From Granulicella mallensis (lineage in GTDB: Bacteria; Acidobacteriota; Terriglobia; Terriglobales; Acidobacteriaceae), in contig NZ_JACHIO010000007.1 of assembly GCF_014203225.1 (NCBI RefSeq), forward strand, positions 1 through 64,000: DNA of 64,000 bases. The letters run 5' to 3'. The position numbers were made by a program, and so were the translations under genes. Positions 1 through 8,327 of the stretch are shown here, one piece after another. The notes beneath the pieces were generated by a model, which saw only the letters and a program-made list of their open reading frames with translations, did no database searches and had not been told where the DNA came from. The number at the start of each line of letters is the position of its first letter. The stretch's first letter is position 1.

Positions 1-42
1 CAACACCTTGCGCCGAAGATCATCGCTATACGCTCGCGCCAT
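1..42 (-). CDS. IS630-type transposase, N-terminal fragment cut by window edge
   Basis: Only the first 14 codons lie in the window. Read on the minus strand from the ATG at 42 they give MARAYSDDLRRKVL, which matches the usual opening of the helix-turn-helix domain of IS630-family transposases. The rest of the gene, and any terminal inverted repeat on that side, lie outside the window. The call rests on recognition of this short N-terminus, so it could also be a solitary HTH remnant. Confidence 0.55.
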   Translation of the reverse strand, partial: MARAYSDDLRRKVL

Positions 43-143
43 CTCCTAACAATCACCCAAACCCAAACAATTGAAAAGTATCTAGATCTATACCCAAAAG
101 TAAAATGGTCTAGAACAAAGGATTGTGCGATGGTATGTCATCT

Positions 144-428
144 ATCTTTAGGGCCAACGGCCCGTTTCATACCAGCCTGAGGCAAAGCGAATCCAAGTCA
201 ACACGCGACAGCGTGTTGGCTCAGGGAGCGACGCCCCAGGTTAGCGCAGGATTGGAAGTTGAGGGCTGTAAGCCCGACTCATAGTGCCTGCACAAAAGAT
301 GAATCGGGCTTACAGCCCTCTGCTTTCGAGTTGATCCTGTACCTGGGGCTACGCTTGCAGCGAGCTGAAAACCGCTCGCTGCTGCGCTCCACCCCAGGCT
401 GGGATGAAACGGGCCCTTGGCCCTAAAG
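144..428. repeat. Nested palindromic intergenic repeat, copy 1
   Basis: About 285 bp composed of inverted repeats nested inside each other. The outer pair is 'agggccaacggcccgtttca' near 150 and its complement near 405-426. Next inside are 'agcctgaggc' against 'accccaggct', and 'gacgccccaggt' against 'acctggggctacg'. The innermost pair is 'agggctgtaagcccga' against 'tcgggcttacagccct'. A closely similar copy lies at 2437-2718, so the two bracket the HemD-GAF-ANTAR gene. There is no coding capacity. It resembles a BIME/MITE-like dispersed element and would fold as a long branched hairpin. Confidence 0.85.
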
Positions 429-470
429 GCGGATGACACCCTAAGGTGACGACGCCTGGCTTGCGCAGGC

Positions 471-2132
471 TCATCCTGTCGATCGCCTGAAGTCTTCCGC
501 CAGGAGAATTGCCTCGGCGATCTCGCGCATGGACTTGCGGCGCTGGCGGCTCTCGCGTTGCATCATCTGGTAGGCTTCTTCTTCGTTCAGGGATAGATCG
601 CGTTGCAGTACGCTCTTTGCGCGGTCTACCGCCTTGCGGGTTTCGAGTCGTCCTGTGAGCTGCATGTTCTCCGACTCCAGCCTGGCGCGTTCGATCTCCG
701 CGCCGACGAGAAACCCAAGCGTAGAGAGAAGTCTGATCTGCTCGGTGGTGTGCCGGTACGTCATGCGGTGCTGAAGGTTGATAACGCCGACCACGCGGCC
801 GGCGCAGAGAATCGGCGTGCACAGCATCGCTTCAAAGTGATCTTCCGGGATGTTCTTGAAGGCTTTGAAGCGGGGGTCGTTGGAGGCTGCGGAGGCGATC
901 GCTACAGGTTGCCGGTGCTTCGCAACCCAGCCCGTAACGCCTTGTCCCACCTGGACGCCGATGTGGTCGATAAGTTCCGCGTGCGGATTCTTGGAGGCAC
1001 GCAGCACGAGTTGTTCGCCTTCGAGCACATAGATGAAGCAGGAATCGCAGGGGATCACGCCGGAGATGAAGTCGACGATACGATCAAGTACAAGATGCAG
1101 CGAATCTGCCGCCGCGATGCGGCTACTGATCTCGTGCAGGAAGTCCATCTCCGCGAGTCCATCGCGAAAGCCTGCCATGGTCGGAGTGGAGACAGCTACA
1201 CGGCGCACCTGTTTAGCGGGCGTTGTCTCTCTTTCGCCTTCCACTGCAGGCTGCGAGGCGACCGCTTCCATCTCGCCGTTTCGCTTCTTTACCAGCAGCC
1301 CTGAAGAGTATTGCGCTGCTTCGTTGACCATGAAGCCCATCTTGGGGCGCGAAGGTTCAAAGTCCGGCTCGAGGCCGTAGTGGGCGAGCTCTTCGGAGGT
1401 CGTAGGTCCTATCGAGACCACAACCGCTTTGCCCAACGCCTCGCGCAACTCGTCCCGAACGCCCATTTGCTCGGCCACGCGAAACAGGTGAATCGCCTGG
1501 ACGGCCGTCATGAAGAGCACCACATCAACGGATCCGCTCAGAATGCCGAGCACACACTCCCGCAGGGGTTGCAGATCTTCGGGGAGCGCCCATTGATAGA
1601 CGGGCACCTTGGTCAGCTCACGGGTGCGGCTGCTGAGCTCTGCGAGCAGCTCGGGATTGGAGGCTCCGTACTCCTGCACTGCCACGCGCATATCGCCCAG
1701 CGCCTCGCCGTAGGCGGCTTCAATAGCGTGTAGAAGCTCATGCCAGGTGCTCGGTTCCTCCGAGACCACATCGGCGTTTATCTTCAACTCGCGCAGCGCC
1801 GAGTTCGGCTTGGCTCCACGCACTGCAATCTTTATCTTCCGCAACGCAGCCAGAAAGTCTTCGCGGTCGTAGCGGGTCTGCACGATCTCGAGCATCGCCC
1901 GCACGCCGACTCCCGTCATGAAGATGAGGAGATCGAAGCGCCCTTCCAGCAGGTGGGCAGCAAAATCCAGTACGTGCTGGTTCGACTCGAGACCCACCTC
2001 GCGCATGGCGGGCACGACGATTGGCTCGCCGCCATAGGTGAGGATCAGCTTCTCGACCTCTTTGGCACGACGCGATTCCAGCGCCAGTACCCGAAGTCCA
2101 TTGAAGCTTGCATGTGCCAACGCTTCCTCCAC
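471..2132 (-). CDS. HemD-like / GAF / ANTAR fusion protein, putative RNA-binding nitrate-assimilation regulator
   Basis: Three domains are visible. Residues about 10-275 are a uroporphyrinogen-III synthase (HemD) fold ('FNGLRVLALESRRAKE', 'VLFMTAVQAIHLFR', 'VVSIGPTTSEEL'). A GAF domain follows at about 325-480. A C-terminal ANTAR helix bundle ('AVDRAKSVLQ', 'EEEAYQMMQRESRQRR') covers about 490-550. ANTAR domains bind paired hexaloop hairpins in nascent RNA and prevent termination. HemD supplies the siroheme precursor needed by the neighbouring nitrite reductase. I infer that it couples tetrapyrrole supply or nitrogen sensing to expression of the divergent nitrate operon. The open frame begins with GTG at 2132. 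A TTG at 2120 has a GGAGG five bases upstream and may be the true start. It could be an enzyme, a sensor or both. Confidence 0.85.
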   Translation of the reverse strand: MEEALAHASFNGLRVLALESRRAKEVEKLILTYGGEPIVVPAMREVGLESNQHVLDFAAHLLEGRFDLLIFMTGVGVRAMLEIVQTRYDREDFLAALRKIKIAVRGAKPNSALRELKINADVVSEEPSTWHELLHAIEAAYGEALGDMRVAVQEYGASNPELLAELSSRTRELTKVPVYQWALPEDLQPLRECVLGILSGSVDVVLFMTAVQAIHLFRVAEQMGVRDELREALGKAVVVSIGPTTSEELAHYGLEPDFEPSRPKMGFMVNEAAQYSSGLLVKKRNGEMEAVASQPAVEGERETTPAKQVRRVAVSTPTMAGFRDGLAEMDFLHEISSRIAAADSLHLVLDRIVDFISGVIPCDSCFIYVLEGEQLVLRASKNPHAELIDHIGVQVGQGVTGWVAKHRQPVAIASAASNDPRFKAFKNIPEDHFEAMLCTPILCAGRVVGVINLQHRMTYRHTTEQIRLLSTLGFLVGAEIERARLESENMQLTGRLETRKAVDRAKSVLQRDLSLNEEEAYQMMQRESRQRRKSMREIAEAILLAEDFRRSTG

Positions 2133-2342
2133 GTTTGTAGTTGTCAGAGTCCAGGCTCTTACCCGTGCATCGCACTTGGGCGATGCACGGAATCTTCGGT
2201 TGAGCGAGAGTCCGTATCCTGATGATAGACGCGACTCTGAGAAGCGGCCAATAGAAGGCGATACGTCCGGTTAAGACGAGGACGTGTATCAAATTTCGTT
2301 CCAGGTTTAGTCAGACCGCTGGTTTGAAGGGGTCAGGGCTCT

Positions 2343-2815
2343 GCTTTGAAAGGGCGGGGCTTCAGCCCTGCTGATGGAACTGCTCCGGAATCGTTTCCTC
2401 CCGTGGCTAAACAGGCTGCGCAAACATCTCCATTTGATCTTTAGGGCCAACGGCCCGTTTCATCCCAGCCTGGGGCAAAGCGAACAGGGTCACCACGCAA
2501 CAGCGTGGTGGCTCCGGGAGCGACGCCCCAGGTTAGCGCAGGAGTAGAAGCAGAGGGCTGTAAGCCCGACTCATCGTGCGGGCACTATGAATCGGGTTTA
2601 CAGCCCTCTGCTTCCCGTATGGCCCTGTACCTGGGGCTACGCTTGCAGCGAGCTAAAAACCGCTCGCTGCTGCGCTCCACCCCAGGCTGTGATGAAACGG
2701 GCCCTTGGACCTAAAGATCAAAACTCTCTTCCCATCTAAGAGTTTTTCCGCAGCCTGTTTAGCCTCTGCACGTAGCGACTTCAACGGCGGGGCTGAAGCC
2801 CCGCCCCTTCAAAGC
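2343..2815. repeat. Outer arms of a composite palindrome enclosing repeat copy 2
   Basis: The segment 2343-2371 ('ttgaaagggcggggcttcag' core) is the near-exact complement of 2787-2815 ('ctgaagccccgccccttcaa' core). A second pair, 2405-2425 ('ggctaaacaggctgc'), is complementary to 2744-2764 ('gcagcctgtttagcc'). Between these arms sits the separate palindromic element at 2437-2718. The block is therefore a palindrome within a palindrome, about 470 bp, placed between the ANTAR regulator and the nitrite reductase promoter. Confidence 0.8.
2437..2718. repeat. Nested palindromic intergenic repeat, copy 2
   Basis: Second copy of the element at 144-428 in the same orientation, with the same series of nested inverted repeats and only scattered substitutions. 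The left edge 'atctttagggccaacggccc' and right edge 'gggcccttggacctaaagat' are themselves complementary. The interior 'agggctgtaagcccgac' pairs with 'atcgggtttacagccct'. No open frame of credible coding character lies within it. Confidence 0.85.
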
Positions 2816-2870
2816 AAAGACTTGGATCCTTCTGTTTGCCAGCCATTTCCCCACAATTTCAAGCTCCATC

Positions 2871-2899
2871 TTGCATTGGCACCCGATTTGCCCTACACT
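2871..2899 (+). promoter_or_regulatory. Candidate sigma-70 promoter of the nitrate/nitrite operon
   Basis: TTGCAT at 2871-2876 and TACACT at 2894-2899 are separated by 17 bases, a good fit to -35 and -10 hexamers. A start near 2906 would give a leader of about 245 bases before the nitrite reductase ATG at 3151. Such a long leader suits control by transcription attenuation. Confidence 0.5.
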
Positions 2900-2905
2900 T
2901 TGCTC

Positions 2906-3150
2906 ATCGAGCCGTTCTTTCGGACCTCTCGATTGCGTTGCGGCACTCCGACGTGCCCGGTACTTAGAACACCCCGTACATTCCAAGCTCCACGAAGAGC
3001 CTTGATCGTAATCAGCAATCCCTACAGGGATCTCTGCTGTACGCACTCTGGCTTGCGCCCTCTTTCCGTTGCCCTTCTCTGCGACAGGAAGAACCGCACG
3101 AATACTCCGCGCCTCTGCGCACGGACGACCGCTTCACGAGGACCTTGGGT
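2906..3150 (+). promoter_or_regulatory. Long structured 5' leader of nirA; candidate ANTAR target
   Basis: Three hairpins can be drawn. The first is CCG-TTCTTT-CGG at 2912-2923, with flanking CGAG (2908-2911) able to pair with CTCG (2928-2931). The second is GGCAC-TCCGAC-GTGCC at 2942-2957. The third is CAGCA-ATCCC-TACA-GGGAT-TGCTG at 3013-3039. The first two have six-base loops and stand 18 bases apart, the general architecture of ANTAR-binding leaders. The published loop rule (A at 1, G at 4) is met only for the G of the second loop. No stem followed by a run of T is evident, so an attenuator is not proven. Confidence 0.35.
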
Positions 3151-4908
3151 ATGGACACGAGCGCCATCGTCAATTCGGCTGAGTTCACCAGTGAGCAGAA
3201 GGAGTACCTTCAGGGCTTCTTCGCGGGAGTAGCCCAGCGCGGCCTCGCCCCCTTCGTGGGCCACACCGCGGATGGCCGCATCACCAGCGACCCCAATCAG
3301 GCTACTGAGCCTCTCTGGTTCAATACCCCGGTTGAAGATCTCGCTCGCGAAGAACGCTGGAAGTACGAGCAGGATCCCTTCTCCCTCTGGGACAAGCTTC
3401 TGCAGTATGCGAACCGGAATGAGCCACCCACCGACGACGATCGCTTCCGGATCAAATACTTCGGACTCTTCTACGTTGCTCCCGCGCAGGATTCATTCAT
3501 GCTTCGCCTGCGTATCCCGGGCGGCATTCTCTTTACCCACCAGCTCCGCGGGCTGGCCCAGATGGCCGAGGAATGGGGCTCCGGTCGGGCTGACCTTACC
3601 ACGCGCAGCAACCTTCAGATCCGTGAGTTCCAGCCCAAAGATATCGTCCGTGTGCTTAACCGCCTGCAGTCGCTTGGAATGACCTCACGCGGCGCGGGTG
3701 CGGACAACATCCGCAACATCACCGCCTCGCCCACGACGGGCCTCGATCCGCAGGAGTTGCTGGACGTCGCTCCGCTGGCCGACGCGATGCAGGCTTACAT
3801 CTCGAACTCGCCGGACATGTACCTCCTGCCGCGCAAGTTCAATATCGCGTTCGATAATGGCGGCGCGATCTCCGTCGTTGCGGATACCAACGATATCGGC
3901 TTCATCGCCGTCGAGGTCAGGGAAGGCCAAAGCGTTCCTGCCGGTGTCTACTTCCGCGTGCTGCTCTGCGGCATCACCGGACACCGCCAGTTTGCTACCG
4001 ACTGCGGCCTGCTTTTGCGGCCCGATCAGACGGTCGCGGTTGCGGCTGCCATGGTCCGCGTCTTCACTCAGCACGGCGACCGCACCGATCGCAAGAAGGC
4101 ACGGCTGAAGTATCTGGTCGATCGGTGGGGCGTAGAAAAGTTCCTGTCTGAGACAGAAAAGCTCCTCGCCTTTCCGCTCATCCATGTCCCGGCCTCCGAG
4201 TGCGAACCACGTCGTCCCATCGACCGGGCTGGCCACATTGGCGTTCATCCCCAGGCGCAGTCCGGAACGCACTACATCGGTGTCTCCATCCCCGTCGGCC
4301 AGCTTCCTGTCTCCCAGATGAGAGCGCTGGCCGATATAGCGGACCGCTTCGGCAACGGCGAACTGCGTCTCACCGTTTGGCAGAACCTGCTGATCCCCAA
4401 CATCTCTAGCGAGCATCTCGAAGCGGCAAAGGATGCGCTAGTCGCTGCCGGTCTCAACTACAACGCCGGCACCGTTCTTAGTGGAACGATCGCCTGTACG
4501 GGCAACCAGGGATGCCGCTTCGCTGCCTCCGATACCAAGACGCACGCTGTCGCTCTTGCGCGTCAGCTCGACAAAAACTTTCCCTTGCTCGACCAGCCGA
4601 TCAACCTTCACGTCACGGGTTGCTCTCACTCCTGCGCCCAGCACTACGTCGGCGATATTGGCCTGATGGGCGTCAAGGTTGGCGGCGAAGAGGGCTACCA
4701 GGTCTTGCTCGGCGGAGGCACGGACCAGCAACAGGGAATTGCGCGCGAGCTGATTTCTGCTATCAGGTTCTCCGATCTGTCTCCGGTGATGGATCGCCTC
4801 TTTCAGGCCTATATCGGCAAGAGAAATAGCGAAGAGTCTTTTCTAGACTTCACCCGCCGTCACGATCTCGAAGAGCTCAAGGCGTTCTGCGTTTATGAGG
4901 AGAACTGA
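3151..4908 (+). CDS. nirA: Siroheme-[4Fe-4S] assimilatory nitrite reductase
   Basis: 585 residues with the two half-domains of the nitrite/sulfite reductase family. It should reduce nitrite to ammonium with six electrons. The cluster/siroheme cysteines are visible as C449-x5-C455 ('CTGNQGC') and C491-x3-C495 ('TGCSHSCAQH'). The neighbouring nitrate reductase and NarK point to nitrite rather than sulfite. The ATG at 3151 is preceded by GAGGA at 3138-3142, and an in-frame TTG at 3145 is less likely. The N-terminus carries 'FTSEQKEYLQGFFAG', a motif repeated at the start of the downstream flavoprotein, suggesting the two work as a pair. The product is cytoplasmic. Confidence 0.92.
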   Translation: MDTSAIVNSAEFTSEQKEYLQGFFAGVAQRGLAPFVGHTADGRITSDPNQATEPLWFNTPVEDLAREERWKYEQDPFSLWDKLLQYANRNEPPTDDDRFRIKYFGLFYVAPAQDSFMLRLRIPGGILFTHQLRGLAQMAEEWGSGRADLTTRSNLQIREFQPKDIVRVLNRLQSLGMTSRGAGADNIRNITASPTTGLDPQELLDVAPLADAMQAYISNSPDMYLLPRKFNIAFDNGGAISVVADTNDIGFIAVEVREGQSVPAGVYFRVLLCGITGHRQFATDCGLLLRPDQTVAVAAAMVRVFTQHGDRTDRKKARLKYLVDRWGVEKFLSETEKLLAFPLIHVPASECEPRRPIDRAGHIGVHPQAQSGTHYIGVSIPVGQLPVSQMRALADIADRFGNGELRLTVWQNLLIPNISSEHLEAAKDALVAAGLNYNAGTVLSGTIACTGNQGCRFAASDTKTHAVALARQLDKNFPLLDQPINLHVTGCSHSCAQHYVGDIGLMGVKVGGEEGYQVLLGGGTDQQQGIARELISAIRFSDLSPVMDRLFQAYIGKRNSEESFLDFTRRHDLEELKAFCVYEEN

Positions 4909-4912
4909 ACGA

Positions 4913-6700
4913 ATGTCCCATCAAGTTCCATTGATTCCGGACAACGCTCCCTTCACTCTTGAGCAGCGTGGCTGGCTCAATGGCTTCCTCGCGGGCCTGT
5001 ACTCCACCGCGCCAACGAACCAGGCTGCGGAAGTGCCGCCCTCGTTGAAGATCGCGGTGTTCTATGCTTCGCAGTCCGGCACCGCCGAGGGGCTGGCCCG
5101 CAAGGTCGTCAAGGACCTCAAAGCCAAGGGCCACATCGCATCACTGATCTCGCTTGAGGGCTATACGCCCGCAGCACTTATCGCCGAACGCTATGCCATC
5201 TTCATCGCCAGCACCTATGGCGAAGGCGACGCACCGGACGCCGTGCGTCCTTTCTTCGAGCAGCTTTGCCTCGAACACTTTCCTTGTTACGAGAACCTCT
5301 CTTACTCCGTGCTCGCGTTGGGGGATTCCAGCTACGAACACTTCTGCAAGTTCGGTATCGATCTCGACACCAGGCTCGCCGCACTAGGCGGCGTTCGCAT
5401 CGCCAACCGCATCGACTGCGACGTTGATCTTGATGAGCCCTTTGCCCAATGGAAGCAGGCTCTCTACGCCGGGCTCGACGACATGGCCTCCGCTCGCCCT
5501 GTTCACACAGCGCCGCCTGCCTCGATCGCCTCTGCCAGCAAGGTCGAGGAGCCTATCGCCGTTACGCATACGCGCGAAAACCCTTACCTTGCGCCTCTTG
5601 TCGATAAGCGCCCTCTCACCCACGACGTATCCAGCAAACTCACGCTCCATCTCGCCTTCAACATCAGCGGCTCAGACGTTACGTACGATGCCGGTGATGC
5701 CTGCGGCGTCATTCCCCAGAATGACCCCGGTCTCGTCGAAGAGATTCTTCATGCGCTCAACTTCAACGGAACGGTTCCCATACAACTCCCGAAATCCGGA
5801 GCCACCAAACTCTACGATGCGCTCCTCAACCATCTCCAGATCACCCGCCTGACCCGCAAGATGATCGAGGCCTACGCCACGATCGGAAAGCAGTCGGCGC
5901 AGTGCCACATGCTCACCAGCCTCCTCGTCCCCGAGCAGCAGGGATTTCTAGAAAAGTACACCTACGATCGCGGCCTCATCGACCTTATCCACGATTACCC
6001 CCACATTCTGCACGATCCTGCCGATTTGGTAGCCATGCTGCCGCGTCTCTCCCCGCGTCTCTACTCCATCTCTTCCAGTCCCTACGCCCACACCGGGGAG
6101 ATACACACCACCGTCGCTGTCGTCCGCTACCGCTCGCATAATCGCGAACGTGGCGGTGTCTGCTCGACTCTCTTCGCGGATCGCACGGCCACGGGCGAGG
6201 CTCTCCCTGTCTATATCCAGCCGAATAAACGCTTCCGTCTTCCTGCGGATGCTGCGGCGCCCATCATCATGATCGGCCCTGGCACGGGGATCGCTCCCTT
6301 CCGCGCATTTCTGCATCAGCGCCGCGCTCTCGGCCACACCGGCCGCAACTGGCTTTTCTTTGGGGAGCGCAGCGCCGCCACCGACTTCCTGTATCGCGAT
6401 GAGCTTCTTGCCATGCAGGCTGACGGCCATCTCACACGCCTCGACCTCGCTTTCTCCCGCGATCAGGAACACAAGATCTACGTTCAGGACCGCATGCTCG
6501 AGCAGGCTGCGACCTTCTATCAATGGCTCGAAGAAGGCGCGAGCCTCTACGTCTGCGGCGATGCCTCGCGCATGGCCAAAGATGTAGATGCCACGTTGCA
6601 TGCGATCGTCGAGCAGCAATCCGGTTTGTCTGCGGACGCTGCCTCTGAATACGTCAACGCTCTCAAAGATCAGCACCGCTACCACCGGGACGTCTACTAG
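4913..6700 (+). CDS. NADPH-dependent diflavin reductase (CysJ-like), probable electron donor to nitrite reductase
   Basis: 595 residues in the order of a CysJ-type diflavin reductase. An FMN-binding flavodoxin domain (about 45-190, 'FYASQSGTAEGLA') is followed by an FAD domain ('RLYSISSSPYAH', 'GVCSTLFADR') and an NADPH domain ('GPGTGIAPFRAFL', 'YVCGDASRMAKDVD'), with the aromatic terminal 'HRDVY'. The nirA stop at 4908 lies four bases before the ATG at 4913. GAGGAG inside the nirA end serves as ribosome binding site and makes this start better than the ATG at 4895. Family members feed NADPH electrons to siroheme sulfite reductase. Here the partner is inferred to be NirA, because of adjacency and the shared N-terminal 'FTxEQ...L.GF.AG' motif. 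It lacks a sulfate-assimilation neighbourhood. Confidence 0.88.
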   Translation: MSHQVPLIPDNAPFTLEQRGWLNGFLAGLYSTAPTNQAAEVPPSLKIAVFYASQSGTAEGLARKVVKDLKAKGHIASLISLEGYTPAALIAERYAIFIASTYGEGDAPDAVRPFFEQLCLEHFPCYENLSYSVLALGDSSYEHFCKFGIDLDTRLAALGGVRIANRIDCDVDLDEPFAQWKQALYAGLDDMASARPVHTAPPASIASASKVEEPIAVTHTRENPYLAPLVDKRPLTHDVSSKLTLHLAFNISGSDVTYDAGDACGVIPQNDPGLVEEILHALNFNGTVPIQLPKSGATKLYDALLNHLQITRLTRKMIEAYATIGKQSAQCHMLTSLLVPEQQGFLEKYTYDRGLIDLIHDYPHILHDPADLVAMLPRLSPRLYSISSSPYAHTGEIHTTVAVVRYRSHNRERGGVCSTLFADRTATGEALPVYIQPNKRFRLPADAAAPIIMIGPGTGIAPFRAFLHQRRALGHTGRNWLFFGERSAATDFLYRDELLAMQADGHLTRLDLAFSRDQEHKIYVQDRMLEQAATFYQWLEEGASLYVCGDASRMAKDVDATLHAIVEQQSGLSADAASEYVNALKDQHRYHRDVY

Positions 6701-6728
6701 CACCTCTGTCTGAGCTAAAGGAAACCGA

Positions 6729-8327
6729 ATGTCTCTTCCGCTGCACGAACTCGCGCACAACGATTCCACGAACGCTATCGTGCGTCTGACGGAGAACGGC
6801 ATCGAGTTCTTTCCTGCGCCTGCAGCGGAAGTAAAGACCAGCCTTATTCCGGCACGGCCTCTCGGACCGGGTGAGCAATATCGCTTTCACTTCGACATGA
6901 CCAGGTGCATCGGCTGTCGCTCCTGCGAGGTCGCTTGCAATGAGCAGAACAACACGCCACCGGATTTGCGTTGGCGGCGCATCGGCGAGATTGAAGGCGG
7001 CACCTACCCCAATACCGACCGCTTCTATCTCTCCATGGGCTGCAACCACTGCCTCAGCGCCGAATGCATCAAGGGCTGCCCGGTCGACGCCTACACGAAG
7101 GATTCCATCACCGGCATCGTCCTGCACTCCGCCGACGCCTGCATCGGTTGCCAGTACTGCGTCTGGAACTGCCCCTACTCCGTTCCACAGTTCAATCCGG
7201 AGCGCGGCGTTGTGGGCAAATGCGATATGTGCCACGGTCGTCTTACCGATGGGCTCGAACCGGCCTGCGTTAACGCCTGCCCTGAGGCCGCTATCGAAAT
7301 CGAGATCGTCGATCAACTCGAGTGGCGAAGTGACTATGCTGCCGGCAATGCACCCGGTATGCCCAATGCGGGCGTCACGATCTCGACCACTCGCATTACT
7401 CTTCCGGAAGGCGCTCAAGCCAGCCTGGAACGTGTCGACATCGAGACTCTCCGTCCTGAGCATCCGCACTGGTCTCTTGTCTGGATGACCTCACTCATCC
7501 AACTCTCCGCGGGAACTCTCGTTGCTGCTCTGCTCTCCCATCACGATGGTCCCATCACTCTCACGCTCATCCTCGCGCTCACTGCGTTTACGCTCAACAT
7601 CTCTGTGCTTCACCTCGGACGTCCCGCCTATGCCTGGCGTGCTCTCAAGATGTGGCGGCGCTCCTGGCTCTCTCGCGAGGTACTACTCTTCGGTCTTTTC
7701 TTTGGGGCCTTAGCCACTCTCACCGCAGCCACGTGGATTGACAGCCTGCACCTACTCCCCATCGCGCCCATCGTCCTGTTGTTCCTCAAGGTCTGCGCGC
7801 CTGTCTTCGGCATCGCCGGCATCCTGGCTAGCGCCTACATCTATCTTGTTCCTGCGCGTCCTGCGTGGAACATGCTTCACACTCCCATTGATTTCCTTCT
7901 CAGCTCTGGGGTACTTGGCTCCGCGGCAGCTCCCCTACTCCTTCGAGCCACCAACCTTCAACGCGTTATCCCGCAGCTCCACTTCATCGCTCCATCGCTA
8001 ACCGCAAGATCCTTTCCCCTCTGGCCGCTGGTTCTTTGTTCTGTTCTTTGGATGCTGAACCACATCACCCGGGCGATTCGCCTCCATCACTCTGAAACCT
8101 ACGAGCATCGCGCAGCCGCATCGTTGCTCAACACGGACAGCCTGCGCGGCACCTTCCTCGTGGGCTTTGCCTTCATCGGTATTGCCATCATGCTTTCTCT
8201 TGCGGGAATGCCTCTTCTCGCGTTGCCCGCTGCGCTCGCCGGAGTTCTTTCCGCGCGCTATCTCTTCTTCGTGTCCGTCGTGCCGCTCAACATGGCACTC
8301 ACCTTCGTCAGGAGCGTCCACGCATGA
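6729..8327 (+). CDS. DmsB/DmsC-like fusion: four-cluster ferredoxin subunit plus quinol-oxidising membrane anchor
   Basis: The N-terminal 215 residues hold the four cysteine groups of DmsB-type subunits ('CIGCRSCEVACNEQN', 'CLSAECIKGCPVDAY', 'CIGCQYCVWNCPYS', 'CDMCHG...CVNACPEA'). Residues about 245-532 are a DmsC-like anchor with around eight hydrophobic segments. In DMSO reductase these are separate proteins that pass electrons from menaquinol to the molybdenum subunit. Here they are one chain, and the 3' end overlaps the nitrate reductase gene by ATGA at 8324. I infer that it makes the nitrate reductase quinol-dependent. AAAGGAAA before the ATG is a good ribosome binding site. Confidence 0.85.
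   Translation: MSLPLHELAHNDSTNAIVRLTENGIEFFPAPAAEVKTSLIPARPLGPGEQYRFHFDMTRCIGCRSCEVACNEQNNTPPDLRWRRIGEIEGGTYPNTDRFYLSMGCNHCLSAECIKGCPVDAYTKDSITGIVLHSADACIGCQYCVWNCPYSVPQFNPERGVVGKCDMCHGRLTDGLEPACVNACPEAAIEIEIVDQLEWRSDYAAGNAPGMPNAGVTISTTRITLPEGAQASLERVDIETLRPEHPHWSLVWMTSLIQLSAGTLVAALLSHHDGPITLTLILALTAFTLNISVLHLGRPAYAWRALKMWRRSWLSREVLLFGLFFGALATLTAATWIDSLHLLPIAPIVLLFLKVCAPVFGIAGILASAYIYLVPARPAWNMLHTPIDFLLSSGVLGSAAAPLLLRATNLQRVIPQLHFIAPSLTARSFPLWPLVLCSVLWMLNHITRAIRLHHSETYEHRAAASLLNTDSLRGTFLVGFAFIGIAIMLSLAGMPLLALPAALAGVLSARYLFFVSVVPLNMALTFVRSVHA

Noticed and set aside
144..2815. CRISPR array or integron
   Set aside because: The repeats are two long nested palindromes, not regular short repeats with spacers, and no cas or integrase gene is present.
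5948..6802. Long open frame on the minus strand across the flavoprotein gene
   Set aside because: Arginine-rich, no recognised domain, and lies opposite well-supported coding sequence; a shadow caused by high GC.
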